Assembly (NCBI RefSeq): GCF_014650055.1
Contig: NZ_BMUF01000001.1
Location: 124,001-188,000 of the forward strand
Direction of reading: 5' to 3'
Length of the DNA stretch: 64,000 nt
Origin: Streptomyces malachitofuscus
Lineage (GTDB): Bacteria > Actinomycetota > Actinomycetes > Streptomycetales > Streptomycetaceae
The position numbers and the translations under genes were made by a program. The stretch's first letter is position 1. The number at the start of each line of letters is the position of its first letter. The notes under the pieces are model-generated. The model was not told the DNA's origin, did not search any database, and saw nothing but the letters and a program-made list of their open reading frames with translations. This document shows positions 16,222 to 24,894 of this stretch, piece after piece.

Positions 16222-18654
16222 GTGGCGGCATTGGCACGCTGGTGCTATCGGCATCGGCTGGTGGTCCTGTTGCTGTGGGTGGGGGCGCTGTTCGGACTGG
16301 GGGTCTCGGCGAGCAGCGCGGGCACGAACTACGCGGAGGTCTTCTCGCTTCCCGACACCGACTCCAAGCGGGCCTACGACCTGATGGAGCAGGCCTTCCC
16401 GGAACGCGCGGGCGACACCGACACCGTGGTGTGGAAGGTCGACGAGGGTTCGGTGCGCGACGACTCGGTGCGTTCCCGGATCGAGCCGGCGCTCGAGAGG
16501 ATCGGGCGGATGGAGGGCGTCGGTGCCGTCGCCGGTCCGTACGGCGAGCAGGGCGCGGCGCAGATCAGCGAGGACGGACGGATCGCCTACGCGCAGGTCA
16601 CGTTCGCCGAACAGGCGGACGCCGTGCCGAAGGAGCTGGTCCAGGACGTCGTCGACACGGCACAGGGGGCCGAGCGCGACGGACTCCAGGTGGAGCTGGG
16701 CGGCCAGGCCATCACACGCGTCCAGGAGCCCCCGACCGGCACGGCCGAACTGGTCGGCATCCTGGCGGCCGCCGTGGTGCTGTTCGTGGCGTTCGGGTCG
16801 CTCTTCGCGATGCTGCTGCCGATCGTGGTCGCCGTCTTCGGCGTCGGCACCGGCATGTTCGGCACCCAGCTGATCAGCCACGTCACCAACGTGCCCGAAC
16901 TCGCCACGCTGCTGTCCACGCTGATCGGTCTCGGCGTCGGCATCGACTACGCCCTGTTCATCGTCACCCGGCACCGGCGCGGCATCCTGCGCGGCGCCGA
17001 CCCGGAGGAGGCCGCCGTCACCGCCCTCAACACCTCGGGCCGCGCGGTGCTGTTCGCGGGCGGCACGGTGTGCATCGCGCTCGCCGGGATGCTGGTGACG
17101 AACCTGCGCTTCCTGGACGGTGTCGTCATCGGCACCTCGCTGACCGTGGTGCTCAGCGTGCTCGCCGCCGTCACCCTGCTGCCGGCGCTGCTCGGGCTGC
17201 TCGGCCACCGGGTGCTCAGCCGCCGCCAGCGCCGCAGGCTCGCGGCGGCCGGCCCGCAGACCGAGGCGGTGAGCGGTCTCGCCGCGCGCTGGTCCGCCAC
17301 CGTCGAACGCCGCCCACGGTCCGTCGCCGTGGTGGCCGTCGTGCTGATGGCCGCGCTCGCGGTCCCGCTGCTGTCGCTGCGGCTCGGCACGGTGGACCAG
17401 GGCAACGACGACGCCTCCATGACCACCCGGCAGGCCTACGATCTGCTCGCCGAGGGCTTCGGGCCCGGATTCAACGGCCCGCTCCAGGTCGTCGTGGACG
17501 GCGAGGCGTCCGAGGGTCTGGTGACGGCGGTGCGGGAGACCGAGGGCGTCGCCCAGGTCGCCGCGGTGCCGCCCGCCAACGGCGTGACCGTCATCCAGGT
17601 CGTCCCCGACACCTCACCGCAGGACGTGGAGACGGACCGGCTCATCGACACCCTGCGCGACGACGTCATCCCGGAGGCGGGCGTCGAGGCGCACGTCGGC
17701 GGGGTGACCGCCGTGTCGAAGGACTTCGCGACGGTGACGGGAGAGCGGCTGCCGCTGTTCATCGCCACGATCATCGGCCTCGGTTTCCTGCTTCTGCTGC
17801 TCGCGTTCCGTTCCCTGGTGGTGCCGCTGACGGCCGCCGTGATGAACCTGCTCGCGGCGGCGGCCTCCTTCGGTGTGCTCGTGGCGGTCTTCCAGTGGGG
17901 CATCGGACTGGACGTGCTGGGTCTCGGCCAGGAGGGCCCCATCGCGTCCTTCCTGCCGATCATCATGCTGTCGCTGCTGTTCGGCCTCTCCATGGACTAC
18001 CAGGTGTTCCTGGTGAGCCGGATGCACGAGGAGTGGGTGCACACGCGGGACAACGCCCGCGCGGTGCGTGTCGGCCTCGCGGAGACCAGCCGGGTCATCA
18101 ACTCCGCCGCCCTCATCATGGTCTGCGTCTTCCTCGCCTTCGTCCTCAGCGGCGACTACGGCGCCGCCATGGCGGGCGTGGGACTGGCCGCCGCGGTCGC
18201 GCTGGACGCGTTCATCCTGCGCACCGCACTGGTCCCGGCCGTGATGCACCTGCTCGGCCGGACCAACTGGTGGCTGCCGGCCGGTCTGGAGAAGCGGCTG
18301 CCGCACCTGGCGGTCGAGCCCAAGGAGGACGGTCCCGAGCCCGGGGCACCGTCGACGGTCCCGGGCCGGCGCGCGGGTTCCTCCTCCGTCGTCCACGGTT
18401 TCGTCCGCACCGTCGACGGTGAACCCGTCGAGGGCGCGGCCGTCACCCTGATGACGTCCGGCGGCCGGCAGCTGGACCGTGTGGTCTCGCTCGCCGACGG
18501 CTCCTACATCGTCGCCGTTCCGGCCCCGGGCACGTATCTGCTCGCGGCCACGGCGAGTCCGTACGGCTCCCGCGCGGCGCACGTGGCCGTGGCGGACGGG
18601 CCGCTGGTGCACGACGTGGAACTCGCCCCCGATGGGGTGGACGCCGTCAACTGA
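16222..18654 (+). CDS. MMPL/RND-family exporter with C-terminal carboxypeptidase-regulatory-like domain
   Basis: An 810-residue MMPL transporter with two repeats of one plus five membrane helices around large extracytoplasmic loops. Signature segments include GLGVGIDYALFIVTRHR and LLFGLSMDYQVFLVSRMHEEW. MMPL proteins export lipids, siderophores or toxic compounds by proton motive force. The last ~90 residues (from VHGFVRTVDGEPVEGAAV) form a CarboxypepD_reg/CnaB-like beta-sandwich fused to the transporter. GTG 16222 was preferred because AAGGAG lies seven bases upstream; a TTG six bases earlier is too close to that RBS. It converges with the TetR gene, with an 8-bp overlap. Confidence 0.92.
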   Translation: MAALARWCYRHRLVVLLLWVGALFGLGVSASSAGTNYAEVFSLPDTDSKRAYDLMEQAFPERAGDTDTVVWKVDEGSVRDDSVRSRIEPALERIGRMEGVGAVAGPYGEQGAAQISEDGRIAYAQVTFAEQADAVPKELVQDVVDTAQGAERDGLQVELGGQAITRVQEPPTGTAELVGILAAAVVLFVAFGSLFAMLLPIVVAVFGVGTGMFGTQLISHVTNVPELATLLSTLIGLGVGIDYALFIVTRHRRGILRGADPEEAAVTALNTSGRAVLFAGGTVCIALAGMLVTNLRFLDGVVIGTSLTVVLSVLAAVTLLPALLGLLGHRVLSRRQRRRLAAAGPQTEAVSGLAARWSATVERRPRSVAVVAVVLMAALAVPLLSLRLGTVDQGNDDASMTTRQAYDLLAEGFGPGFNGPLQVVVDGEASEGLVTAVRETEGVAQVAAVPPANGVTVIQVVPDTSPQDVETDRLIDTLRDDVIPEAGVEAHVGGVTAVSKDFATVTGERLPLFIATIIGLGFLLLLLAFRSLVVPLTAAVMNLLAAAASFGVLVAVFQWGIGLDVLGLGQEGPIASFLPIIMLSLLFGLSMDYQVFLVSRMHEEWVHTRDNARAVRVGLAETSRVINSAALIMVCVFLAFVLSGDYGAAMAGVGLAAAVALDAFILRTALVPAVMHLLGRTNWWLPAGLEKRLPHLAVEPKEDGPEPGAPSTVPGRRAGSSSVVHGFVRTVDGEPVEGAAVTLMTSGGRQLDRVVSLADGSYIVAVPAPGTYLLAATASPYGSRAAHVAVADGPLVHDVELAPDGVDAVN

Positions 18655-19414
18655 CGGAGTCGGGGCGCCCGTCGGCGGCGGGCGCCCCCTTCCTCGAAGG
18701 ATCCGGCAGTGCCTTCGTCATCCCGGGCAGGAACTCCGTGAACAGTTCGTGCACCTCGCGGACCAGGGGCCGCAGCACCCGGAAGCGGGCCAGGGCGACA
18801 CCCCGCGCGGTGAGCCGGGCGCCGCGCTCGGCGAGCCGGTAGCTGCGCTCGCGGCCCTCGGTGCGGTCGAAGACCCAGTACAGGACCAGGCCCATCTGGG
18901 AGAGCCACATCAGCTCGGGCAGGATGTCCCGCAGGTCCTCGGGCACCTTGGTCCTCGTCCCGGCCAGCACCGCGCGGTGCACGCTGATCGCCTCCGCGCG
19001 CGCGTGCTCCGACTCGGGGGAGAACGGGCTGAGCGGGCTGTCCGGATCGGCCGCGTTCTTGAAGAACTGCACCGCGAACTCGTGGTACGGCGTGGCGATG
19101 TCCAGCCACGCCTTCAGCACGCCCGCGAGCCGGGCCTCCAGGTCGGTCTCCCGGGCCAGCACCTCCCGGGTCGCCACCTGGTGCTCGGCGGCGATCCGGT
19201 CGTAGAAGCCCTGGATCAGGTGTTCCTTGCCCTCGAAGTAGTAGTACGCGTTGCCGACGGAGACGCCCGCCTCCCTGGAGATGGCCCGCATGGTCGTCTT
19301 GTCGTACCCGCGCTCCTGGAACAGCCGCATGGCCGTCTCGAGGATCAGGGCGCGGGTCTGCTCGGACTTGCTGAGTGCGGCGCCGTCGTCGGGGCCGTCG
19401 TTCTTCGCGGACAC
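18647..19414 (-). CDS. TetR/AcrR-family regulator
   Basis: A 255-residue TetR regulator. The N-terminal helix-turn-helix is TRALILETAMRLFQERGYDKTTM...ISREAGVSVGNAYYYF. The C-terminal ligand domain is longer than average. The GTG start at 19414 lies 32 bp after the DCC gene stop, so it is probably the third gene of an operon transcribed from the palindrome-bearing promoter at 20370-20429. Autoregulation through those palindromes is inferred. The C-terminus overlaps the convergent MMPL gene by 8 bp. Confidence 0.9.
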   Translation of the reverse strand: MSAKNDGPDDGAALSKSEQTRALILETAMRLFQERGYDKTTMRAISREAGVSVGNAYYYFEGKEHLIQGFYDRIAAEHQVATREVLARETDLEARLAGVLKAWLDIATPYHEFAVQFFKNAADPDSPLSPFSPESEHARAEAISVHRAVLAGTRTKVPEDLRDILPELMWLSQMGLVLYWVFDRTEGRERSYRLAERGARLTARGVALARFRVLRPLVREVHELFTEFLPGMTKALPDPSRKGAPAADGRPDSVS

Positions 19415-19446
19415 GGAAACAGAGCCTAACGCCAGGGCCCGGCCCG

Positions 19447-19950
19447 CTACGGGGCGGTGCAGCCGTCGGCGTCGCAGCTCGGCGGGGTGTGGTTCCAGCC
19501 GTCGCGCGGGTCGTACGTCCACCCGTCGCCGCGGTGGTACACGCGCCCGCCCCATCGGGCCGTGGCCCCGCGCCACTTGGCGGCGGCCAGTACGGCGCCC
19601 TTGGCGAGCCGCGCGCCGGACGGGGTGCTCAGGCGGTGGGCCAGCCGCCGGTGGCCGCGCAGCGCCCACAGGGTGACGATCCAGGCGGCGGCCCCCCGGT
19701 ACACCTGACCGCCGTCGCCCACGACGGTGATCTCCTCCAGGGTGGCCCCGTGGTCCAGGCCCGGGAACGCGGCCCGGGCCGCCGGAGATCCCGCCGGGAC
19801 CAGCTCCAGCGGCACCAGCTGCGGCTGGCGCACCAGCCAGTCCCGTACGAAGGCGCACAGGGAGCACTCGGCGTCGTACAGCACGGTGAGCCGGCGGACC
19901 GGGACGCGTGCGGCGTCCCGGTCCCCGTAGGTGGCCGCCACGCCGCTCAC
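19447..19950 (-). CDS. DCC-family thiol-disulfide oxidoreductase-like protein (DUF393)
   Basis: A 167-residue DUF393 protein with the family signature DAECSLC close to the N-terminus (LTVLYDAECSLCAFVRDWL). It continues through a short thioredoxin-like region and a mid-protein hydrophobic stretch (AAWIVTLWALRGHRRLAH). The DCC family is annotated as thiol-disulfide oxidoreductases from the CxxC-like motif, with no settled function. The tail (WTYDPRDGWNHTPPSCDADGC) has two further cysteines. It overlaps the upstream membrane protein gene by four bases. Confidence 0.85.
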   Translation of the reverse strand: MSGVAATYGDRDAARVPVRRLTVLYDAECSLCAFVRDWLVRQPQLVPLELVPAGSPAARAAFPGLDHGATLEEITVVGDGGQVYRGAAAWIVTLWALRGHRRLAHRLSTPSGARLAKGAVLAAAKWRGATARWGGRVYHRGDGWTYDPRDGWNHTPPSCDADGCTAP

Positions 19951-20354
19951 GCCCCGGCCGTGGGGGCGACCCAGCCCTGCGGGGGCACCGGCGGCAGCTG
20001 CTCCCGCTCCATCACCCCGCGCCGCCGGATCTTGTTGAGCACGTACACGTTGGCCAGGTGCATCACCCCGAGCACCAGCAGCACCACGCCGAGCTTGGTG
20101 GACAGGGCCTCGAAGATGCCGCGGGTGTCGGTGATCGTCTCGTCGTCGCTCAGGTACAGCGCGACGAACCCGAGGTTGACGAGGTAGAAGCCGACCACCA
20201 GGAGGTGGTTCACGGCGTCGGCGAGCTTCTCGTTGCCGTGCAGCACGTCGGCGAGGAAGATCCGCCCGTTCCTGCTCAGTGTGCGGGCCACCCAGACGGT
20301 CAGCCCGATGCTGACGACGAGGTAGATGACGTAGGCGATGACCGTGCGGTCCAT
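19947..20354 (-). CDS. small integral membrane protein
   Basis: A 135-residue protein with about three membrane helices: near residues 5-24 (IAYVIYLVVSIGLTVWVA), 48-68 (LLVVGFYLVNLGFVALYL) and 87-108 (LGVVLLVLGVMHLANVYVL). A basic, proline-rich cytoplasmic tail follows. It is the first gene of the unit that includes the DCC protein and TetR regulator. Two palindromes lie just upstream of its start. I do not recognise a characterised family. Confidence 0.82.
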   Translation of the reverse strand: MDRTVIAYVIYLVVSIGLTVWVARTLSRNGRIFLADVLHGNEKLADAVNHLLVVGFYLVNLGFVALYLSDDETITDTRGIFEALSTKLGVVLLVLGVMHLANVYVLNKIRRRGVMEREQLPPVPPQGWVAPTAGA

Positions 20355-20369
20355 GTCCCCCAGCCCTTC

Positions 20370-20383
20370 TTGAACGCGTTCAA
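20370..20383. promoter_or_regulatory. 14-bp palindromic operator TTGAACGCGTTCAA
   Basis: A perfect palindrome of the form TTGAAC-N2-GTTCAA, 15 bases upstream of the membrane protein start. A second copy with a different central dinucleotide lies at 20416-20429, 46 bp centre to centre. Two perfect sites of identical half-sequence before an operon that encodes a TetR regulator strongly suggest its binding sites. Confidence 0.78.
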
Positions 20384-20415
20384 AACGCTGACGGGGATGA
20401 CTCTAGACCTATGTT

Positions 20416-20429
20416 TTGAACATGTTCAA
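20416..20429. promoter_or_regulatory. 14-bp palindromic operator TTGAACATGTTCAA
   Basis: The second perfect TTGAAC-N2-GTTCAA palindrome, further upstream of the same operon. The pair brackets the likely promoter, so binding at both could occlude RNA polymerase or allow looping. Confidence 0.78.
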
Positions 20430-20463
20430 CTCGGCGGGGGGTGGCCTGTGTCACGCATGCCGA

Positions 20464-20495
20464 AGGGCCCCGCCTCCAGCAGGAGACGGGGCCCT
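20464..20495 (-). terminator. terminator of the sdh operon
   Basis: Fourteen-base arms (20464-20477 and 20482-20495) pair with one mismatch around a four-base loop, 19 bases past the sdhB stop. There is no U-run, as is usual in Streptomyces. It separates the sdh operon from the palindrome-controlled unit. Confidence 0.75.
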
Positions 20496-20514
20496 CGGGG
20501 ACGTGCGGCGTACC

Positions 20515-21294
20515 TCAGTAGCGGCGCGTGATCAGCGCACGCTTCACCTCGGCGATCGCCTTGGTGACCTCGATACCGCGCGGGCAGGCGTCCGTGCAGT
20601 TGAACGTCGTGCGGCAGCGCCACACGCCGTCCTTGTCGTTGAGGATCTCCAGCCGCTGCTCGCCGGCCTCGTCGCGCGAGTCGAAGATGAAGCGGTGCGC
20701 GTTGACGATGGCCGCCGGGCCGAAGTACTGCCCGTCGTTCCAGAACACCGGGCACGAGGACGTGCACGCGGCGCACAGGATGCACTTGGTCGTGTCGTCG
20801 AAACGCTCGCGGTCCTCGGCGGACTGCAGGCGCTCACGCGTCGGCTCGTTGGTGTCCTTCGTGATCAGGAAGGGCATCACGTCCCGGTACGCCTGGAAGA
20901 ACGGCTCCATGTCCACGACCAGGTCCTTCAGGACCGTGAGGCCCTTGATGGCCTCGATCGTGATCGGCTTCTCGGGGTTGATGTCCTTGATCAGCGTCTT
21001 GCAGGCCAGGCGGTTCTTGCCGTTGATCCGCATGGCGTCGGAGCCGCAGATGCCGTGGGCGCAGGAACGGCGGAAGGTCAGCGTGCCGTCCAGATCCCAC
21101 TTGATCTTGTGCAGACCGTCGAGGACGCGCTCCTTGGGGTCGATCTCCAGCTGGAAGTCTTCCCAGGTCGCCTCCGCCGAGACCTCCGGGTTGAACCGGC
21201 GGATCCGGAAGGTGACGGTGATGTAGGGGGAGTCGGCGGCGCCGGGTTCGGGGGAACCGGCCGCGTCCGCCTTGTCCAGAACAGGGGTAGCCAT
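20515..21294 (-). CDS. sdhB: succinate dehydrogenase iron-sulfur subunit
   Basis: A 259-residue SdhB. The [2Fe-2S] ligands lie in CAHGICGSDAMRING and the following Cys of RLAC. The [4Fe-4S] and [3Fe-4S] ligands are in CILCAACTSSCPVFW and CTDACPRGIEV. It passes electrons from SdhA flavin to the membrane quinone site. Start and sdhA stop overlap as TGATG, so translation is coupled. It is the last gene of the operon. Confidence 0.98.
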   Translation of the reverse strand: MATPVLDKADAAGSPEPGAADSPYITVTFRIRRFNPEVSAEATWEDFQLEIDPKERVLDGLHKIKWDLDGTLTFRRSCAHGICGSDAMRINGKNRLACKTLIKDINPEKPITIEAIKGLTVLKDLVVDMEPFFQAYRDVMPFLITKDTNEPTRERLQSAEDRERFDDTTKCILCAACTSSCPVFWNDGQYFGPAAIVNAHRFIFDSRDEAGEQRLEILNDKDGVWRCRTTFNCTDACPRGIEVTKAIAEVKRALITRRY

Positions 21295-23048
21295 CAGTAC
21301 TTACGCTCCATCGGCTGGTAGCGGGTCTGGACGACCGGCTTGTAGTCCAGACGGACGGTCTCGGTGCCGTCGGCGCCGACCTCGCGGTACGCCATCGTGT
21401 GACGCATGAAGTTGACGTCGTCACGGTTCGGGTAGTCCTCGCGGTAGTGACCGCCGCGGGACTCCTTGCGGGCCAGCGCCGAGACGGCCATGACCTCCGC
21501 CAGGTCGAGCAGGTTGCCCAGCTCGACGGCCTCCAGCAGGTCGGTGTTGAACCGCTTGCCCTTGTCCTGGATGGCGACGTTCTTGTAGCGCCCGCGCAGC
21601 TCGGCGATCTTCTCGACTGCCGTCTTGATCGTCTGCTCGGTGCGGAACACCATGACGTTGGCGTCCATGGTCTCCTGCAGCTCGCGGCGGATCTCGGACA
21701 CCCGCTCGCTGCCGGTGGACGAGCGCAGCCGCTCGATCTGCTCGACGACGAGCGACTCCGGGTTCTCCGGCAGCTCGACGAAGTCGGCGGTCTGCGCGTA
21801 CTCCGCCGCCGCGATGCCGGCCCGCTTGCCGAACACGTTGATGTCCAGCAGCGAGTTGGTGCCCAGACGGTTGGCGCCGTGCACGGACACACAGGCCACC
21901 TCGCCGGCCGCGTACAGGCCCGGCACGACGGTGGTGTTGTCCGCCAGGACCTCACCCTCGACGTTGGTCGGGATGCCGCCCATCGCGTAGTGCGCGGTCG
22001 GCTGGATCGGGATCGGGTCCGTGTAGGGCTCGATGCCGAGGTAGGTCCGCGCGAACTCGGTGATGTCGGGCAGCTTGGCGTCCAGCTGCTCCGGCGGGAG
22101 GTGGGTGAGGTCCAGGTAGACGTGGTCGCCCTCGGGACCGCAGCCGCGGCCCTCGCGGATCTCCGTGTAGATGGAGCGCGAGACCACGTCGCGCGAGGCG
22201 AGGTCCTTCATGACCGGCGCGTACTTCTCCATGAAGCGCTCGCCGTCCTTGTTGCGGAGGATGCCGCCCTCACCGCGGGCGCCCTCCGTCAGCAGGATGC
22301 CCATGCGCCAGATGCCGGTCGGGTGGAACTGGAAGAACTCCATGTCCTCCAGCGGCAGCCCGCGCCGGTACACGGCCGCCTGGCCGTCACCGGTCAGCGT
22401 GTGCGCGTTGGACGTGACCTTGAAGAACTTGCCGGTGCCGCCGGACGCGTAGATCACGGACTTCGCCTGGAAGACGTGGATCTCGCCGGTCGCCAGCTCG
22501 TAGGCCACCACACCGGCGGACTTCTTGACGCCGTCGACCTCGGTGATCAGCTGGTCCAGGACGTAGAACTCGTTGAAGAACTCCACGCCCTCCTTGACGC
22601 AGTTCTGGTACAGCGTCTGGAGGATCATGTGACCGGTGCGGTCGGCCGCGTAGCAGGAGCGGCGGACCGGGGCCTCGCCGTGGTTGCGGCTGTGACCGCC
22701 GAAGCGGCGCTGGTCGATCGTGCCGTTCGGGGTCCGGTTGAACGGCAGGCCCATCTTCTCCAGGTCGAGGACCGAGTCGATGGCCTCCTTCGCCAGGATC
22801 TCGGCGGCGTCCTGGTCGACCAGGTAGTCACCGCCCTTGACCGTGTCGAAGGTGTGCCACTCCCAGTTGTCCTCCTCCACGTTGGCCAGCGCGGCGGCCA
22901 TGCCGCCCTGCGCGGCGCCCGTGTGGGAGCGGGTGGGGTAGAGCTTGGTCAGGACGGCGGTGCGGCTGCGCTTGGTCGACTCGATGGCCGCGCGCATGCC
23001 GGCGCCACCGGCGCCGACGATGACGGTGTCGTACTTGTGGATCTTCAT
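21294..23048 (-). CDS. sdhA: succinate dehydrogenase flavoprotein subunit
   Basis: A 584-residue SdhA. The FAD fold is [15 protein letters not shown], the covalent-flavin His lies in [11 protein letters not shown], and substrate-site segments are HPTGIW, ARGEGG and [10 protein letters not shown]. It oxidises succinate to fumarate in the TCA cycle and respiratory complex II. It lies between sdhD and sdhB in the usual actinobacterial C-D-A-B order. Confidence 0.98.
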   Translation of the reverse strand: MKIHKYDTVIVGAGGAGMRAAIESTKRSRTAVLTKLYPTRSHTGAAQGGMAAALANVEEDNWEWHTFDTVKGGDYLVDQDAAEILAKEAIDSVLDLEKMGLPFNRTPNGTIDQRRFGGHSRNHGEAPVRRSCYAADRTGHMILQTLYQNCVKEGVEFFNEFYVLDQLITEVDGVKKSAGVVAYELATGEIHVFQAKSVIYASGGTGKFFKVTSNAHTLTGDGQAAVYRRGLPLEDMEFFQFHPTGIWRMGILLTEGARGEGGILRNKDGERFMEKYAPVMKDLASRDVVSRSIYTEIREGRGCGPEGDHVYLDLTHLPPEQLDAKLPDITEFARTYLGIEPYTDPIPIQPTAHYAMGGIPTNVEGEVLADNTTVVPGLYAAGEVACVSVHGANRLGTNSLLDINVFGKRAGIAAAEYAQTADFVELPENPESLVVEQIERLRSSTGSERVSEIRRELQETMDANVMVFRTEQTIKTAVEKIAELRGRYKNVAIQDKGKRFNTDLLEAVELGNLLDLAEVMAVSALARKESRGGHYREDYPNRDDVNFMRHTMAYREVGADGTETVRLDYKPVVQTRYQPMERKY

Positions 23049-23067
23049 AGTTCTCGCAGCCCCGTGC

Positions 23068-23553
23068 CTAGCGGATGTTCGGGTCGAAGGTGAAGATCAC
23101 CAGCGTGCCCAGCAGGATGGTGAACACCGTGGCGGTGTAGAGCAGGCCCTTGAGCCACAGGCGGGTGTTCGGCCGCTCCGCGTAGTCGTTGATGACCGTG
23201 CGCAGGCCGTTGGCGCCGTGCAGCATGGCGAGCCACAGCATCAGCAGGTCCCAGACCTGCCAGAACGGCGAGGCCCAGCGGCCGGCCACGAAGGCGAAGC
23301 CGATCTTGGAGACGCCGCCGTCGAGCACCAGCTGGATCAGCAGGTGGCCGATGACGAGGACGACCAGGACGACGCCGGACAGGCGCATGAACAGCCAGGC
23401 GGCCAGCTCGAAGTTGCCCCGGGTGGACTTCGGGGTCTTCTTGGTCCGCTTGCGCGGGGGCTCGATGACCGGCGCCGGGTTGTCGACGGAGTACAGCGAG
23501 GCACCCTCGACGGGGCCGATGCCCGAGGTGGCGGAGGTTTCAGTCGTGGACAT
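23068..23553 (-). CDS. sdhD: succinate dehydrogenase membrane anchor subunit
   Basis: A 161-residue anchor subunit. A basic cytoplasmic N-terminus of about 50 residues is followed by three membrane helices ([52 protein letters not shown]). The histidines in IGHLL and LHGANGLR are where heme ligands occur in this family. It is five bp from sdhC and 19 bp from sdhA. Confidence 0.95.
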   Translation of the reverse strand: MSTTETSATSGIGPVEGASLYSVDNPAPVIEPPRKRTKKTPKSTRGNFELAAWLFMRLSGVVLVVLVIGHLLIQLVLDGGVSKIGFAFVAGRWASPFWQVWDLLMLWLAMLHGANGLRTVINDYAERPNTRLWLKGLLYTATVFTILLGTLVIFTFDPNIR

Positions 23554-23558
23554 GGGCG

Positions 23559-23939
23559 TCAGCTCCCGAACAGTTCACGAGCGGCGTGGCCGAGGACGGG
23601 GTAGATCGCCCCGAGCATCAGCACGACCCAGATGGCGACGACGGTCCAGAGCATCTGCTTCTGGTAGCGGGCGCCCTTGACCCAGAAGTCGACGGCGATG
23701 ACACGCAGGCCGTTGAGCGCGTGGAAGAGGATGGCGGCGACGAGGCCGTACTCCAGCAGCGCGACGATCGGCGTCTTGTACGTGGCCACGACCTCGTCGT
23801 AGGCCTCGGGGGACACCCGCACGAGTGCGGTGTCCAGCACGTGAACGAACAGGAAGAAGAAGATGAGGACGCCGGTGACTCGGTGAGCCACCCAGGACCA
23901 CATTCCTTCCCGGCCGCGGTACAGCGTTCCAGCCGGCAC
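23559..23939 (-). CDS. sdhC: succinate dehydrogenase cytochrome b556 subunit
   Basis: A 126-residue cytochrome b subunit. It begins with the typical motif TLYRGREGMWSWVAHRVTGV and has three helices, with His in HVLDTALV and FHALNGLR. The GTG start at 23939 is supported by GGAGG eight bases upstream. It is the promoter-proximal gene of the operon. Confidence 0.95.
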   Translation of the reverse strand: MPAGTLYRGREGMWSWVAHRVTGVLIFFFLFVHVLDTALVRVSPEAYDEVVATYKTPIVALLEYGLVAAILFHALNGLRVIAVDFWVKGARYQKQMLWTVVAIWVVLMLGAIYPVLGHAARELFGS

Positions 23940-24084
23940 GGAAATTTCCTCCGGGAGCGGGGGTTGGGGCCGCGCCGGCTTTCCTTGTCGGTCGGGCCCG
24001 GCCGGGTACGGTCCACCGGCCCCCAGCATGGTAGCGACGAGTGCCTGTGGTGCTTACAGGGGGCCTGCCGGTGTGATCAAACTT

Positions 24085-24100
24085 GCACTCAAAGGAGTGC
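24085..24100 (-). terminator. short hairpin between OHCU-like gene and sdhC
   Basis: GCACTC and GAGTGC arms around AAAG, 19 bases past the stop of the OHCU-like gene. On the minus strand it is followed by AAGTTTG. It may terminate that gene or lie in the sdh promoter region. Confidence 0.4.
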
Positions 24101-24118
24101 GGGGCCCGTTTCCGGCGG

Positions 24119-24781
24119 CTACCGGGGTGGGGCTTGGTCGCATTTGCCGGGTGCGGGGCCGTCTGTGGCCGGTCGCGCAGTTCCCCGCGCCCCCAGGAGG
24201 TCCCTCAGCCGCTCTCCGGCCAGGCGACGGAGTTGCTCCGCTGCGACGACCCGTTCGTCCTCCGGATCGTTCGCCAATCGTGACCGGATGTCGGTCAGGA
24301 CGCGGTCCAGGGACTCTTCCTCGGGGACTCCGTCCAGGGAGATGACGAAGACGTGTCCGAATTTGGCCTCGTAGGCCGCGTGGGCCGCGCTCAGGGCCGT
24401 GTGGGCGGCGGAGTAGGTGTCCTCGGGGAGGGCGGGGAGGGCTTCCGCCGCCAGGGCCTCCTCCAGTTCCTTGGCGGAGAGGTCGTACGCCGCCTCGTCC
24501 GCGGCCGCCAGGAGGGACGCCAGGTCGGGGTACGGGCGGTGGCCGGCGACGCGCAGGGCCCAGCGCAGGCTGTGCAGGCAGGCCAGAAGGGCGCGCTCGG
24601 CGTCCTGGGCGGAGGCGGTGTTGAACCGCTCGAGCGGGGACGTGGTGCCGGGCGCGCCGCGGGACTGTCCGGGTATGGCGACTCGGCCGGGGAGGTCTGG
24701 GAGACGGTGCGCAGGCAGCGTGGGTCCTCGTGGGCGTCGCGTGTGTGTCGGTGGTAGATGCTGTGAGAGTTCTGACGTCAC
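24119..24781 (-). CDS. OHCU decarboxylase-like protein lacking catalytic motifs
   Basis: A 220-residue protein with the 2-oxo-4-hydroxy-4-carboxy-5-ureidoimidazoline decarboxylase fold: LERFNTASAQDAERALLAC, HRPYPDLASLLAAADEAAYDL, YEAKFGHVFVI and NDPEDERVVAAEQLRRLA. True family members have an HP-containing motif followed by an S-x-x-EQ stretch. Here that region reads LAAEALPALPEDTYSAAH, so both appear lost. The last ~25 residues are encoded by a dispersed intergenic repeat (24148-24196). GTG 24781 is the most upstream start, but no RBS is visible and the first ~45 residues are low-complexity, so the true start may differ. No other purine-catabolism gene is adjacent. Confidence 0.72.
   Translation of the reverse strand: MTSELSQHLPPTHTRRPRGPTLPAHRLPDLPGRVAIPGQSRGAPGTTSPLERFNTASAQDAERALLACLHSLRWALRVAGHRPYPDLASLLAAADEAAYDLSAKELEEALAAEALPALPEDTYSAAHTALSAAHAAYEAKFGHVFVISLDGVPEEESLDRVLTDIRSRLANDPEDERVVAAEQLRRLAGERLRDLLGARGTARPATDGPAPGKCDQAPPR
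24148..24196. repeat. Streptomyces-type dispersed repeat inside a gene's 3' end
   Basis: The sequence around GGTCGCGCAGTTCCCCGCGC matches from memory a very common Streptomyces intergenic repeat. Here it is read through as the C-terminal codons of the OHCU-like gene, upstream of its stop at 24119. Confidence 0.6.
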
Positions 24782-24894
24782 GTTATCGAGTGAGTCCGAG
24801 ACGTGTCCGATCGGTACCCCCGATTCACCCGGACGGCAGAGTTTGGGAACGGTTCGTCGACGCCCTTCACCCGAACGGGTCGTACGTTGGCGGG

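Noticed and set aside
21399..23093. A 564-codon plus-strand reading frame opposite sdhA
   Set aside because: It is antisense to a clear sdhA. The composition is Val/Asp/Leu/Arg-rich, as expected from reverse-complemented high-GC codons.
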